Part shown: one piece after another, positions 44,897 to 52,978 of the stretch
Layout of the letters: every line of letters starts with the position of its first letter
Numbering within the stretch: position 1 is the stretch's first letter
The notes under the pieces: model-generated
Seen by the model: only the letters and a program-made list of their open reading frames with translations
Told to the model about the DNA's origin: nothing
Databases searched by the model: none
Assembly (NCBI GenBank): GCA_002633085.1
Contig: NSIV01000008.1
Location: 39,330-103,329, forward strand
From: Curvibacter sp. PD_MW3
GTDB taxonomy: Bacteria > Pseudomonadota > Gammaproteobacteria > Burkholderiales > Burkholderiaceae_C
Length of the DNA: 64,000 nucleotides
Reading direction: 5' to 3'
Program-made: the position numbers and the translations under genes

Positions 44897-45463
44897 ATGC
44901 AATTCAAGTCTACCCGTCGACCTATGCCGTCAGCTTGGAAACAGGCTGGAGTTTCACTCATCATTGTGCTGGTGATGCTGGTCATTATTGGCATTACCTC
45001 TGCTGCGGCGATCAGGAATGCCACTTCCAGCGAAAAGCTGACCAATAACATCCGCATCCAGAATCTGGCTCAGCAGTATGCGGAAGCTGCTTTGCGTTTC
45101 TGTGAAGCCGAATTGGCAAAGGCCGATGCCAGCCGAGTTGCCACGCTGGCGGAAGTCAACATTGTTCAGACAGCTTACGGTGCAAATCCGGCTTGGAATC
45201 AGGCGGCTACCTGGACCGGTGGAGGCGGTGCATCCGCTTCCAAAACAGTGTTGCCGGAGTCCCAGGTCAAATCGACAGATAGCTCTTTCAAACCCTCGGT
45301 CATGCCGGAATGCGTGGCGGAGAAGCAGGTAATGGCGGATGCCAATATGGCCTACGTTATTACGGCCCGTGGCTTCAGCCCTGACTACAAGGCCGATGTG
45401 GCGACCGGTGCTACGGCCTCTGGGTCGGTCGTTTGGCTGCAATCAACGGTCATATTGAACTGA
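44897..45463 (+). CDS. pilX: Type IV pilus assembly protein PilX
   Basis: A 188-residue minor pilin with the cleavage region QAG/VSLIIVLVMLVIIG. As usual in PilX, residue +5 is not Glu, the feature that places it at the tip of the assembly-priming complex. The sequence SSEKLTNNIRIQNLAQQYAE continues the helix. The ATG at 44897 is chosen over a TTG two codons upstream. Confidence 0.88.
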   Translation: MQFKSTRRPMPSAWKQAGVSLIIVLVMLVIIGITSAAAIRNATSSEKLTNNIRIQNLAQQYAEAALRFCEAELAKADASRVATLAEVNIVQTAYGANPAWNQAATWTGGGGASASKTVLPESQVKSTDSSFKPSVMPECVAEKQVMADANMAYVITARGFSPDYKADVATGATASGSVVWLQSTVILN

Positions 45464-45476
45464 AGGAAGAGTGAAC

Positions 45477-48400
45477 ATGTCTTTCCTGTCCAAATTGCTT
45501 TCTGTGAAAGCTGTACTCATGCTGTCTATGTTGGTCGGGGCCACTGCAATGGCCCAGACAGCACCTTCTCAAGATCCATTGCTCAGTCGCGATGGCGGCG
45601 GTGTGCCACCTAACATCATGCTGACCATGGACGACTCAGGGTCCATGACATGGTCCCATATGCCTGAAGAGACGGTTTATGTCGGGGCGTACACGATTGC
45701 AAATCCGATCGGGAGCAATGGTGCGCGGATGGATCCCGGCGAAAACTCATCGGTAATTGTTAATTTTATCGGGACGGTGGCCGCTGTTCCTGGGTCTTCC
45801 AACTACCGTCAGCGTTTGCTGCGGTCGTCCGATACCAACACCGTCTACTACAACCCAGAGATTCGCTATGACCCCTGGGCTGTGGCAACTGGGGGACGAA
45901 TGTCCGCGTATTCCGCGGCTGCGGCACCCTTGGATCCCATGAATCCGAACACAGGTGGAACTGTCAATCTGACCAATTCGAGGAGCATCACTAACACCGG
46001 TTTGACTTGGTGCTACCGCACCAGTTCCTCATCCAGTTGCGGGACAACGAGTTCCGCAGTGTCTTACGACCCAGGACTTTACTACCGGCTGAAAAAAGAT
46101 GGCTCAGGTGCGTATTTGGATCCCTCCAACGCAGCAAACTACACCGAGTTTTCCATCAACTCAGGAACTAGTTTCACCAAGTACTCTGGCCGCACCGATT
46201 GTGCTGGAACGTCCTGTACTCAGGCGGAAGAGCGTCAGAACTTCTCCAACTGGTTTACTTATTACCGTACCCGTAATCTTTTGGCCCGGGGTTCTGTTTT
46301 AGAGGCATTTTCCGATGCAAAAAATACGTTTCGCATCGGCTGGGGGCGCATCAATCAGGGTAGCAGTCGCAGCATCGATGGCGTCAATACAACGGTGATT
46401 GAGTCGGGAGTCCGGGCATTCGACAGTACGGCCAAGGCCAATCTATTCAACTGGGTACAGGCCTTGCCAGCCAGTGGTAGTACGCCGTTGCCGCGTGCTA
46501 TGCGGGCTGTTGGCGAGTATTACAAGCGCTCGGACAACAAAGGCCCGTGGTCTGATAACCCGGGGCAGACCAACTCCACCGTCGACAAATCCTGCCGGCG
46601 TGCCTATCAAATCATGGTGACAGATGGATACTGGAACCAGACGACGACTTCGGTCGGTAATTCCGACAATACGAATGGCGCAGTCATCACCGGGCCGGGA
46701 CGTACTTACCAGTATGTGTCACCCCGTCCGTATCGCGATGGCAATTCAGACCGGTTGGCTGATTACGCCATGGAGTACTGGAAAAAGGATTTGCGTACCG
46801 ACCTGACCAATAACGTGGTGCCGTCGGCTGACAATCCGGCGTTCTGGCAGCACATGGTCAACTTCATGGTCGGTCTGGGGGTGCGCGGTACGCTGAATCC
46901 TGCCGTAGATTTGCCGGCACTGACAGATGGGACCAAGGTCTGGGGAACGGACGAGATCGACGATTTGTGGCACTCGGCACTTAATAGTCGGGGTACTTTC
47001 TTCAGTGCAAAAGATCCCAAGGAACTGGCAGACTCCATCAAGAACTCGGTGGGGCAAGCGCTGGAACGTGAGTTGCGTGAGGCTGGCGTGGCGACCGCAT
47101 CAACGATTCTGCAGGACGGAAATCGCAAATACATTCCTATGTATCGGACCTCCGACTGGAACGGAGATATCCAAGCTTACTTACTCGATTCAGCAGGCCA
47201 AGCTGGGGCGCTCAGTTGGACGGCGACATCCAAATTACCCTTGTGGAGTAGCCGCAATATCTATACGTGGCGAACAGATACCGCGCCATCAGCAGCCGTG
47301 CCTTTTACTTGGGCTGATATGGGGGCAGACAATCAGGCTGCGCTCGGCAGTGTTGGCAGTACCTATACCTCGTCCTTTGTGGATTTTCTGAGAGGTGATA
47401 GGAGCAAGGAGGGTGATAGCCAGCCATTTCGTGTGCGCAAGGGAATTCTGGGGGATTTCATCAATTCCAATCCCGTATTGGTCAAGGATGCGGTGAATAT
47501 GGGGTACATCAATCTGCCCACCTCCCAAGGTGGCGGCGCTGCTTACTCTTCATTTCTGACGCAGAAGGCGGCGCGCCCCGCCGTTTTGTTTGTTGGTGCC
47601 AATGATGGCATGCTGCATGCTTTCAAGGATACCTTGGGTGCTGTGCCGGCAGACGATGGCAAGGAAATATTCGCTTATGTACCTCAGGCGGTCTATCCCA
47701 ATCTGTCGAAGCTGAGTGACAAAACTTATGGAACAGCATTGCTCTATCACCAGTTCTTTGTTGATGGACCCCTGATGGAGACGGATGCTTATGTTAAGGC
47801 GCCAGCAGCTTCCACGCCCAGCTGGCGCAATTACCTGTTGGGAACCTTGGGTGCGGGCGGGCGAGCCGTGTTCGCTTTGGATGTCACTGACAATGTCAAT
47901 TTGGGTGCTTCCAGCATACGGTGGGAGTTATCCAGCGCAAATAATGGCGATATGGGCTACATCTCCGCACCGGTGCAGGTGGGAGTTTTGCCCAATGGTG
48001 AATGGGTTGCGATATTTGGCAATGGAAGCTATAGCACCTCGGGCAACGCCGTGCTGTTTGTGGTTAACCTGGAAACCGGTGTTGCGCAGACGCTGACAGT
48101 GGACTCTTCTGGTGCCAATGGCTTGGGGGGAGTTGGCGTTGTACGGAACAGCAGCGGGCAGATTACGACTCTTTACGCCGGGGACTTGAAAGGCAGCCTG
48201 TGGAAGTTTGACTATCTGGCCTCCGCATCCAGCCGCTTTCAAGTGTCCGGCGGAGCAGCTTTCTTCGCAGCCGCCAGTTCGGGCGGGACGTCACAACCCA
48301 TTACGCAGGCACCAGTTGCTTACGATTTTTCCAAAGGGGGCAAGCTCGTGGTGTTCGGTACGGGCGTTTTGAACACCACGGCCGATGCCGATTCGACCGC

Positions 48401-49010
48401 TGTGCAATCCATCTACGCTGTTTGGGACAAGGCTGCTGACACGTTGCCTCGGCCGATGGGACGGAGTGTTCTGGAGCCCCGGACGATCACTGCCGTCAAT
48501 GGTGCTGGCGGTGCCATTTTTTATTCGCTCGCAGGAACTGCGGTCAACTGGACAGCCCAGCGTGGTTGGGTGCTAGATCTAGATGTCATTACCGGCTTGC
48601 GCGTGGTTTACCCGCTGCAACGCGTAAGTTCGTCCGTGGCCTTGGTTAGCGCTGTTGCGCCTGCTCGCAATGTGCAAGTATGCGACACGGCAGCAGGTTC
48701 CGGCTTGAATCTGATGTTTGGCGTCGAGGATGGAGTGAACCCGTCATACCCGATGTTTGATACCAATGGGGATGGGGTATTTGGCAGCGACGATGCGCGA
48801 GTTGCCGGCTATGCAACAGGCGCAGATGGTATAGATGCGGTGGTCAGGGGTGAGCAGACCTGTGTTTCCGGCATCTGCACGACCAAGCTCAGTATCCAAA
48901 ATACAGCAGGTCAGTTTGGTGCATCCATTCAGGAAACGCAGAGCACGGTAGGTGTAAGGGTACTCAAGGATCGTGTCTGGCGGCGCATTATTAACCCCCC
49001 CATTCGTTGA
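45477..49010 (+). CDS. pilY1: Type IV pilus tip adhesin PilY1
   Basis: A 1177-residue secreted protein with signal peptide (residues 1-27, AMAQ). It has an N-terminal VWA-like region with the MIDAS-type DDSGSM (52-57) and a C-terminal beta-propeller (around 600-1080). An EF-hand-like calcium site DTNGDGVFGSDD lies at 1095-1106. In relatives PilY1 controls extension/retraction and adhesion through calcium. The start ATG has a GGAAGAG ribosome site. GC content is distinctly lower than in flanking housekeeping genes. It is not truncated. Confidence 0.94.
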   Translation: MSFLSKLLSVKAVLMLSMLVGATAMAQTAPSQDPLLSRDGGGVPPNIMLTMDDSGSMTWSHMPEETVYVGAYTIANPIGSNGARMDPGENSSVIVNFIGTVAAVPGSSNYRQRLLRSSDTNTVYYNPEIRYDPWAVATGGRMSAYSAAAAPLDPMNPNTGGTVNLTNSRSITNTGLTWCYRTSSSSSCGTTSSAVSYDPGLYYRLKKDGSGAYLDPSNAANYTEFSINSGTSFTKYSGRTDCAGTSCTQAEERQNFSNWFTYYRTRNLLARGSVLEAFSDAKNTFRIGWGRINQGSSRSIDGVNTTVIESGVRAFDSTAKANLFNWVQALPASGSTPLPRAMRAVGEYYKRSDNKGPWSDNPGQTNSTVDKSCRRAYQIMVTDGYWNQTTTSVGNSDNTNGAVITGPGRTYQYVSPRPYRDGNSDRLADYAMEYWKKDLRTDLTNNVVPSADNPAFWQHMVNFMVGLGVRGTLNPAVDLPALTDGTKVWGTDEIDDLWHSALNSRGTFFSAKDPKELADSIKNSVGQALERELREAGVATASTILQDGNRKYIPMYRTSDWNGDIQAYLLDSAGQAGALSWTATSKLPLWSSRNIYTWRTDTAPSAAVPFTWADMGADNQAALGSVGSTYTSSFVDFLRGDRSKEGDSQPFRVRKGILGDFINSNPVLVKDAVNMGYINLPTSQGGGAAYSSFLTQKAARPAVLFVGANDGMLHAFKDTLGAVPADDGKEIFAYVPQAVYPNLSKLSDKTYGTALLYHQFFVDGPLMETDAYVKAPAASTPSWRNYLLGTLGAGGRAVFALDVTDNVNLGASSIRWELSSANNGDMGYISAPVQVGVLPNGEWVAIFGNGSYSTSGNAVLFVVNLETGVAQTLTVDSSGANGLGGVGVVRNSSGQITTLYAGDLKGSLWKFDYLASASSRFQVSGGAAFFAAASSGGTSQPITQAPVAYDFSKGGKLVVFGTGVLNTTADADSTAVQSIYAVWDKAADTLPRPMGRSVLEPRTITAVNGAGGAIFYSLAGTAVNWTAQRGWVLDLDVITGLRVVYPLQRVSSSVALVSAVAPARNVQVCDTAAGSGLNLMFGVEDGVNPSYPMFDTNGDGVFGSDDARVAGYATGADGIDAVVRGEQTCVSGICTTKLSIQNTAGQFGASIQETQSTVGVRVLKDRVWRRIINPPIR

Positions 49011-49030
49011 CTCGTCACAAGGTTTGAATC

Positions 49031-49480
49031 ATGCATTCAGTGCACCCTAGGCCCATCTTTTCGTCTCGGTCAGCCATGTCGGGTTTCACGTTAATCGAAT
49101 TGATGATTGTGGTGGCGATTGTCGGTGTTCTATCCATGCTGGCTTATCCTAGTTATGTCGAGCACCTGCGGAGGGGGTATCGTGCCGAGGCGCGTACCGC
49201 CCTGCTGGAGGCGCAGCAATTCATGGAACGTTTCTATGCTGCCAACAGCCGCTATACGACAGATGCTGCCGGTACGACGAGCCCAGCGCTACCAGCCCGG
49301 TTGCAGAATGTTCCAGCGGGTTCGCCGCGCTATACATTAGGTGTGGTTGCCACTGTTAATTCGTACACATTGACCGCGACAACAGCGACTACCGACAAAT
49401 GCGGCAATCTCACGCTGACCAATACGGGCGTCAAGGGACGTAGCGGGTCAGAGATGTCAGTGCAGGACTGCTGGAAATAA
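49031..49480 (+). CDS. pilE: Type IV minor pilin PilE
   Basis: A 149-residue prepilin with G/FTLIELMIVVAIVGVLSMLAYPSY and Glu at +5. A short globular part follows, with two late cysteines (DKCG, DCWK) forming the D-region loop. The ATG at 49031 gives an 18-residue leader; the ATG at 49076 would leave only MSG, so the longer form is preferred. It closes the fimT-pilVWXY1E operon and is convergent with nrdR after 16 bp. Confidence 0.92.
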   Translation: MHSVHPRPIFSSRSAMSGFTLIELMIVVAIVGVLSMLAYPSYVEHLRRGYRAEARTALLEAQQFMERFYAANSRYTTDAAGTTSPALPARLQNVPAGSPRYTLGVVATVNSYTLTATTATTDKCGNLTLTNTGVKGRSGSEMSVQDCWK

Positions 49481-49496
49481 GGTCAGAGATTCAGGC

Positions 49497-49946
49497 CTAG
49501 CGTCTGACCTCATCCACCAACATCTTGAACTCATCAATGTCCTCGAAGCTGCGGTAGACGCTGGCAAATCGCACATAGGCCACCTTGTCGAGCTTCTTCA
49601 GCTCGCGCATCACCAGCTCGCCGATGCGGGTGGAGGGGACTTCACGCAAACCCAGGTTGAGCAGTTTTTCTTCGATGCGCTCAATGGCGCTGTCGATCTG
49701 CTCGGTGCTGACCGGGCGTTTGCGCAGCGCCAAGTTCATCGATGCCTGCAGCTTGACGCGCTCGTATTCAATGCGCCGGCCGTCTTTCTTGACGATGGCC
49801 GGGAAGTTGACCTCCGGCCGTTCGTAGGTGGTAAAGCGCTTGTCGCAGGCGCCGCATTGGCGCCGCCTGCGGATGAAATCCCCGTCTTCGGAGATCCGGG
49901 TCTCCATGACCTGGGTTTCCGAATGACCGCAGAACGGGCATTTCAT
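49497..49946 (-). CDS. nrdR: Transcriptional repressor NrdR
   Basis: A 149-residue regulator of ribonucleotide reductase genes. The zinc ribbon has Cys3, Cys6, Cys31 and Cys34 ([23 protein letters not shown]) and is followed by an ATP-cone (about 49-139, [15 protein letters not shown]). The ATG at 49946 begins the family sequence. It follows glyA on the same strand through the intercistronic repeat; glyA-nrdR synteny is usual in this group. Confidence 0.96.
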   Translation of the reverse strand: MKCPFCGHSETQVMETRISEDGDFIRRRRQCGACDKRFTTYERPEVNFPAIVKKDGRRIEYERVKLQASMNLALRKRPVSTEQIDSAIERIEEKLLNLGLREVPSTRIGELVMRELKKLDKVAYVRFASVYRSFEDIDEFKMLVDEVRR

Positions 49947-49986
49947 GGTTTGTAGCCTCGGTATGTGAAAGCCTGGAGCTGATCGC

Positions 49987-50087
49987 GGGCACCCGTGGAA
50001 CCGGCTCGGCCGGGCCACTGGGTGCGTCCCCCCTGCCACCGAAGGATGGCGTTCAGGAGGGAAGGCGCGCAGCGCCTCAGGGGGGCG
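49987..50087 (-). repeat. Intercistronic repeat, copy B (between glyA and nrdR)
   Basis: On the minus strand it begins 1 nt after the glyA stop with CCCCCCTGAGGCGCTGCGCG. It continues through AGGGGGGACG and ends in CCAGTGGCCCGGCCGAGCCG and GGTTCCACGG. These blocks match copy A (22273-22354) in the same order and in the same orientation relative to the preceding gene. An extra loop of about 20 nt is present in this copy. Confidence 0.75.
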
Positions 50088-50088
50088 T

Positions 50089-51333
50089 TCACTTGTACAC
50101 CGGGAAGCGAGCAGTCAGGGCGTTGACCTTGGCGCGCACGGCCGCGATGTTGGCCTCGTCGCGCGGGTTGTCGAGCACGTCGGCAATCAGGTTGGCGGTG
50201 GCGCGGGCTTCCTCGTCCTTGAAGCCGCGGGTGGTCATGGCCGGGGTGCCGATACGCACGCCGCTGGTGACCATCGGCTTTTCCGGGTCGTTCGGGATGG
50301 CGTTCTTGTTGATGGTCATGTGGGCGGCGCCCAGTACGGCTTCGGCTTCCTTACCGGTGATGCCCTTGGAGCGCAGGTCCACCAGCATGACGTGGCTTTG
50401 CGTGCCACCGCTGACGATGCGCAGGCCGCGCTGGGTCAGTGTTTCAGCCACGATGCGGGCGTTGGTCACGACTTGCTGCTGGTAGGTCTTGAACTCCGGT
50501 GCCATGGCTTCCTTGAAAGCTACCGCCTTGGCGGCGATCACGTGCATCAGCGGGCCGCCCTGCAGGCCGGGGAAGATGGCGCTGTTGATGGCCTTTTCGA
50601 ACTCGGACTTCATCAGGATGATGCCGCCGCGCGGGCCGCGCAGGCTCTTGTGGGTGGTGGAGGTCACCACGTCGGCAAACGGTACCGGATTCGGGTAGAC
50701 GCCAGCGGCAATCAGGCCGGCATAGTGGGCCATGTCCACCATGAAGATGGCGCCCACGTCCTTGGCGACCTTGGCAAAGCGGGCGAAATCGATGTGCAGG
50801 CTGTAGGCGGAAGCGCCGGCAATGATGAGTTTGGGTTTGGTCTCGTGCGCCTTCTTTTCCATGGCGTCGTAGTCGATTTCTTCCTTGGCGTTCAGGCCGT
50901 AGGAAACGACGTTGAACCACTTGCCGCTCATGTTGAGTGCCATGCCGTGGGTCAGGTGGCCACCTTCGGCCAGGCTCATGCCCATGATGGTGTCGCCCGG
51001 CTTCAGGAAAGCCAGAAAGACGGCTTCATTGGCCGATGCGCCGCAGTGCGGCTGCACGTTGGCGGCATCGGCACCGAAGATGGCCTTGACGCGGTCAATG
51101 GCCAACTGCTCGGCCACGTCCACATATTCGCAACCGCCGTAGTAGCGCTTGCCGGGGTAGCCTTCGGCGTACTTGTTGGTGAGCTGCGAGCCTTGGGCGG
51201 CCATAACGGCGGGCGAGGCGTAGTTTTCGCTGGCGATCAGCTCAATGTGGTGTTCCTGGCGGGCGTTTTCGGCCTGGATGGCAGCCCAGAGTTCAGGGTC
51301 GGTCTGTTCGACGAGGATGTTTCGGTTGTACAT
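50089..51333 (-). CDS. glyA: Serine hydroxymethyltransferase
   Basis: Interconverts serine and glycine with transfer of a one-carbon unit to tetrahydrofolate. The 414-residue protein has the PLP lysine Lys229 in [15 protein letters not shown], plus [26 protein letters not shown] and DMAHYAGL. The ATG at 51333 begins MYNRNIL. The leader contains a ZTP riboswitch, so expression is probably raised when folate one-carbon supply is low. Confidence 0.97.
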   Translation of the reverse strand: MYNRNILVEQTDPELWAAIQAENARQEHHIELIASENYASPAVMAAQGSQLTNKYAEGYPGKRYYGGCEYVDVAEQLAIDRVKAIFGADAANVQPHCGASANEAVFLAFLKPGDTIMGMSLAEGGHLTHGMALNMSGKWFNVVSYGLNAKEEIDYDAMEKKAHETKPKLIIAGASAYSLHIDFARFAKVAKDVGAIFMVDMAHYAGLIAAGVYPNPVPFADVVTSTTHKSLRGPRGGIILMKSEFEKAINSAIFPGLQGGPLMHVIAAKAVAFKEAMAPEFKTYQQQVVTNARIVAETLTQRGLRIVSGGTQSHVMLVDLRSKGITGKEAEAVLGAAHMTINKNAIPNDPEKPMVTSGVRIGTPAMTTRGFKDEEARATANLIADVLDNPRDEANIAAVRAKVNALTARFPVYK

Positions 51334-51370
51334 GGCAGTCGGATAAAACGCTGGTCCCCCGGTCATGCGG

Positions 51371-51495
51371 GGGCTGCCCAGGCGAACGGCTGAACACAGA
51401 GCTTACGGTGGTTCTGCGGCACGCTTCCCTGTGGTGTCCCACGTCAGCGCAGCCAGCCCGGGAGGGTGGCGCGCCTATCGCCAGTCGCGTACCCC
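51371..51495 (-). promoter_or_regulatory. ZTP riboswitch (pfl motif) in the glyA leader
   Basis: Read on the minus strand, the conserved elements occur in order. GACTGGCG is preceded by a P1 strand GGTACGC; then come GTGGGACACCACAGGGAAGCG closing P1 with GCGTGCC, a variable linker, and the terminal block GCCGTTCGCCTGGGC. These are the hallmark segments of the pfl/ZTP aptamer. A hairpin (CCCCCG / CGGGGG, 51356-51373) overlapping the aptamer 3' end and followed by TTTT a few bases on may be the expression platform. Confidence 0.85.
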
Positions 51496-51547
51496 TCAAG
51501 TGTAGCTGACAGGCGAGGGCATCGCTGTCCCCCACCTTAACAAGGCC

Positions 51548-52348
51548 TCAGCTGAGGGCGACTTTTTCGGTGGAGGCTTCGGGTTTGCCGGGGGCCGTGA
51601 CCGGGATGATTTGCGGCGTCAGGAGTGGCACGGCGCGGCCGTTGGCAACCTGTTGCAGGCGGGCATGCTCTGCCAGCACCTTGGCGCCATAGCCGGTGTC
51701 ATCTTCCATATTGGCGGCACCGACATAAAAGCGCAGGCCGCCTTCCAGCGAACCGGCGCGTTCAATGCACTCCTGCAGCACCTTGGCACCCACGCGCAGA
51801 TTGCTCACGGGGTCGAAGGCAGCAAATTTGCCGCCAAAGCTTTCGTATTTGTCGCTGTGGATCCGGGTCATGACCTGCATCAGGCCCTGGGCGCCGACTG
51901 GGCTCTGGGCAAACGGGTTGAAGCCGGATTCCACGGCCATCACAGCCAGCAGCAAGGTCGGGTCCAACTGGGTGCGTTTGCCGATTTCATACGCTTCGGC
52001 CACCAGGGCGCTCAGGGGTTCGGGCGCGACACGGTATTTCTTGCTCAACCAATAGGCTACCGCAGCCTGCTGCTTGGGCAGGTCTTTGGGGTTGGCTGCC
52101 GTGGCACGCTCAATGGCATCGGCTTCCACCACAAATCCGGTGATGGCGATCTGGCGGCTTTGCAGCCAGCTCATCAGCCGCACTTCGCCGGCCTGGCGCA
52201 GTTCCGGACGGGCGATCAGGGTGATCGTGGCAAACATCACAGCCAGCCCGAGGAGGGCAAAGCCGTTGTGGGTAATTTCAAAAAAGCCTTGGGCGACATC
52301 GGCGGCGAAAGTTCGCAGGCCTGAGCTCAATTTTTTGAACGCTGTCAT
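51548..52348 (-). CDS. Membrane-anchored lytic transglycosylase (SLT domain)
   Basis: A 266-residue protein with one N-terminal transmembrane helix (about 29-45, GFALLGLAVMFATITLI) and a periplasmic SLT domain. The catalytic Glu140 lies in AVESGFNPFAQSPVGAQGLM. A short hydrophobic/Pro-rich tail ends the protein. It cleaves glycan strands of peptidoglycan. It is monocistronic, between the glyA leader and the intergenic region with the candidate RNA. Confidence 0.92.
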   Translation of the reverse strand: MTAFKKLSSGLRTFAADVAQGFFEITHNGFALLGLAVMFATITLIARPELRQAGEVRLMSWLQSRQIAITGFVVEADAIERATAANPKDLPKQQAAVAYWLSKKYRVAPEPLSALVAEAYEIGKRTQLDPTLLLAVMAVESGFNPFAQSPVGAQGLMQVMTRIHSDKYESFGGKFAAFDPVSNLRVGAKVLQECIERAGSLEGGLRFYVGAANMEDDTGYGAKVLAEHARLQQVANGRAVPLLTPQIIPVTAPGKPEASTEKVALS

Positions 52349-52690
52349 AGCACTTCCTCTTCTCGCGTGGGCCCGTGCCTTGGCACCGCAGAAAAGTCGC
52401 AGTGTCCGGAACAGGTGTCACGTCTGGGTTGGTACGTCATCAGAATCCTGCAGGTCGCCTCTGGCGAGGGCAGCGATTCGATGTAGCCGGGGTCGGCAGC
52501 GGGTTCGGGTTCCCCCTGACTTAGGGCAGGGTTGGCCCAATTTTAAGTGCTTCAATATACCTGGTCAATAATAAGAGATCGATTTGTTATTCCTTTAATA
52601 TTCTGTTCCGGAGCTGGGTATCGACCAATCAAGTCGTCTGGTTTCATTGAAATTCCGATTTGAAATCGCCAGCAGGGGGACTAAATTGAA
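52349..52690. other. Intergenic region upstream of the candidate RNA, no gene seen
   Basis: Contains the promoter region of the lytic transglycosylase gene on the minus strand. Around 52541-52690 there is an AT-rich patch, unusual in this genome, that could hold plus-strand promoters: TTGTTATT...TTTAAT near 52585, or TTGAAA (52660) with TAAATT (about 16 bp spacing). No coding pattern or known RNA was recognised. Confidence 0.4.
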
Positions 52691-52914
52691 AGAGCCTGAC
52701 GCATCAGGCAAGCTCTGTCGGCAGTAAGCGGTCCACGCCAGATAGGTGTCTTGGACTGACAGAACCCGGCGATTCATGGGGGCAATCCCTTGCCTCCTGC
52801 GCATGGTGGGACTCGACTCTCCCCCTTGCGTAACCCAGACGGCATGGGCCTTGAGCCAGCCGTCAAGCCCGGCGGGCAGGCTTCAGGCCAACCGTCCGGG
52901 CTTTCTTGTTTTCA
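52691..52914 (+). ncRNA. Candidate structured noncoding RNA of unknown family
   Basis: No open frame of gene-like quality, yet a series of stable stem-loops. AGAGCCTGA / TCAG...GCTCT lies at 52691-52716, GGTCCACGCC with GGTGTCTTGGACT near 52731-52758, and GGGGGCAA / TTGCCTCC at 52778-52797 (8 bp, loop TCCC). GACGGC / GCCGTC at 52838-52864 comes next, and an intrinsic terminator ends the series. No match by eye to 6S, tmRNA, SRP or RNase P RNA signatures. The 5' end is a guess. Confidence 0.42.
52865..52914 (+). terminator. Intrinsic terminator before the DUF748 gene
   Basis: AAGCCCGG (52865-52872) pairs with CCGGGCTT (52896-52903) and is followed by TCTTGTTTTC. No plus-strand protein gene lies upstream for over 3 kb, so it most likely ends the candidate RNA. 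Confidence 0.65.
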
Positions 52915-52978
52915 CGGCAAGACAAATTTTTTCAACTCGGGAATTGATCTTTGCCGTATCCCGGGCAAACTCGACCGT

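Noticed and set aside
52691..52914. Identification of the candidate RNA as 6S RNA, tmRNA, SRP RNA or RNase P RNA
   Set aside because: None of their invariant sequence blocks could be found by reading either strand.
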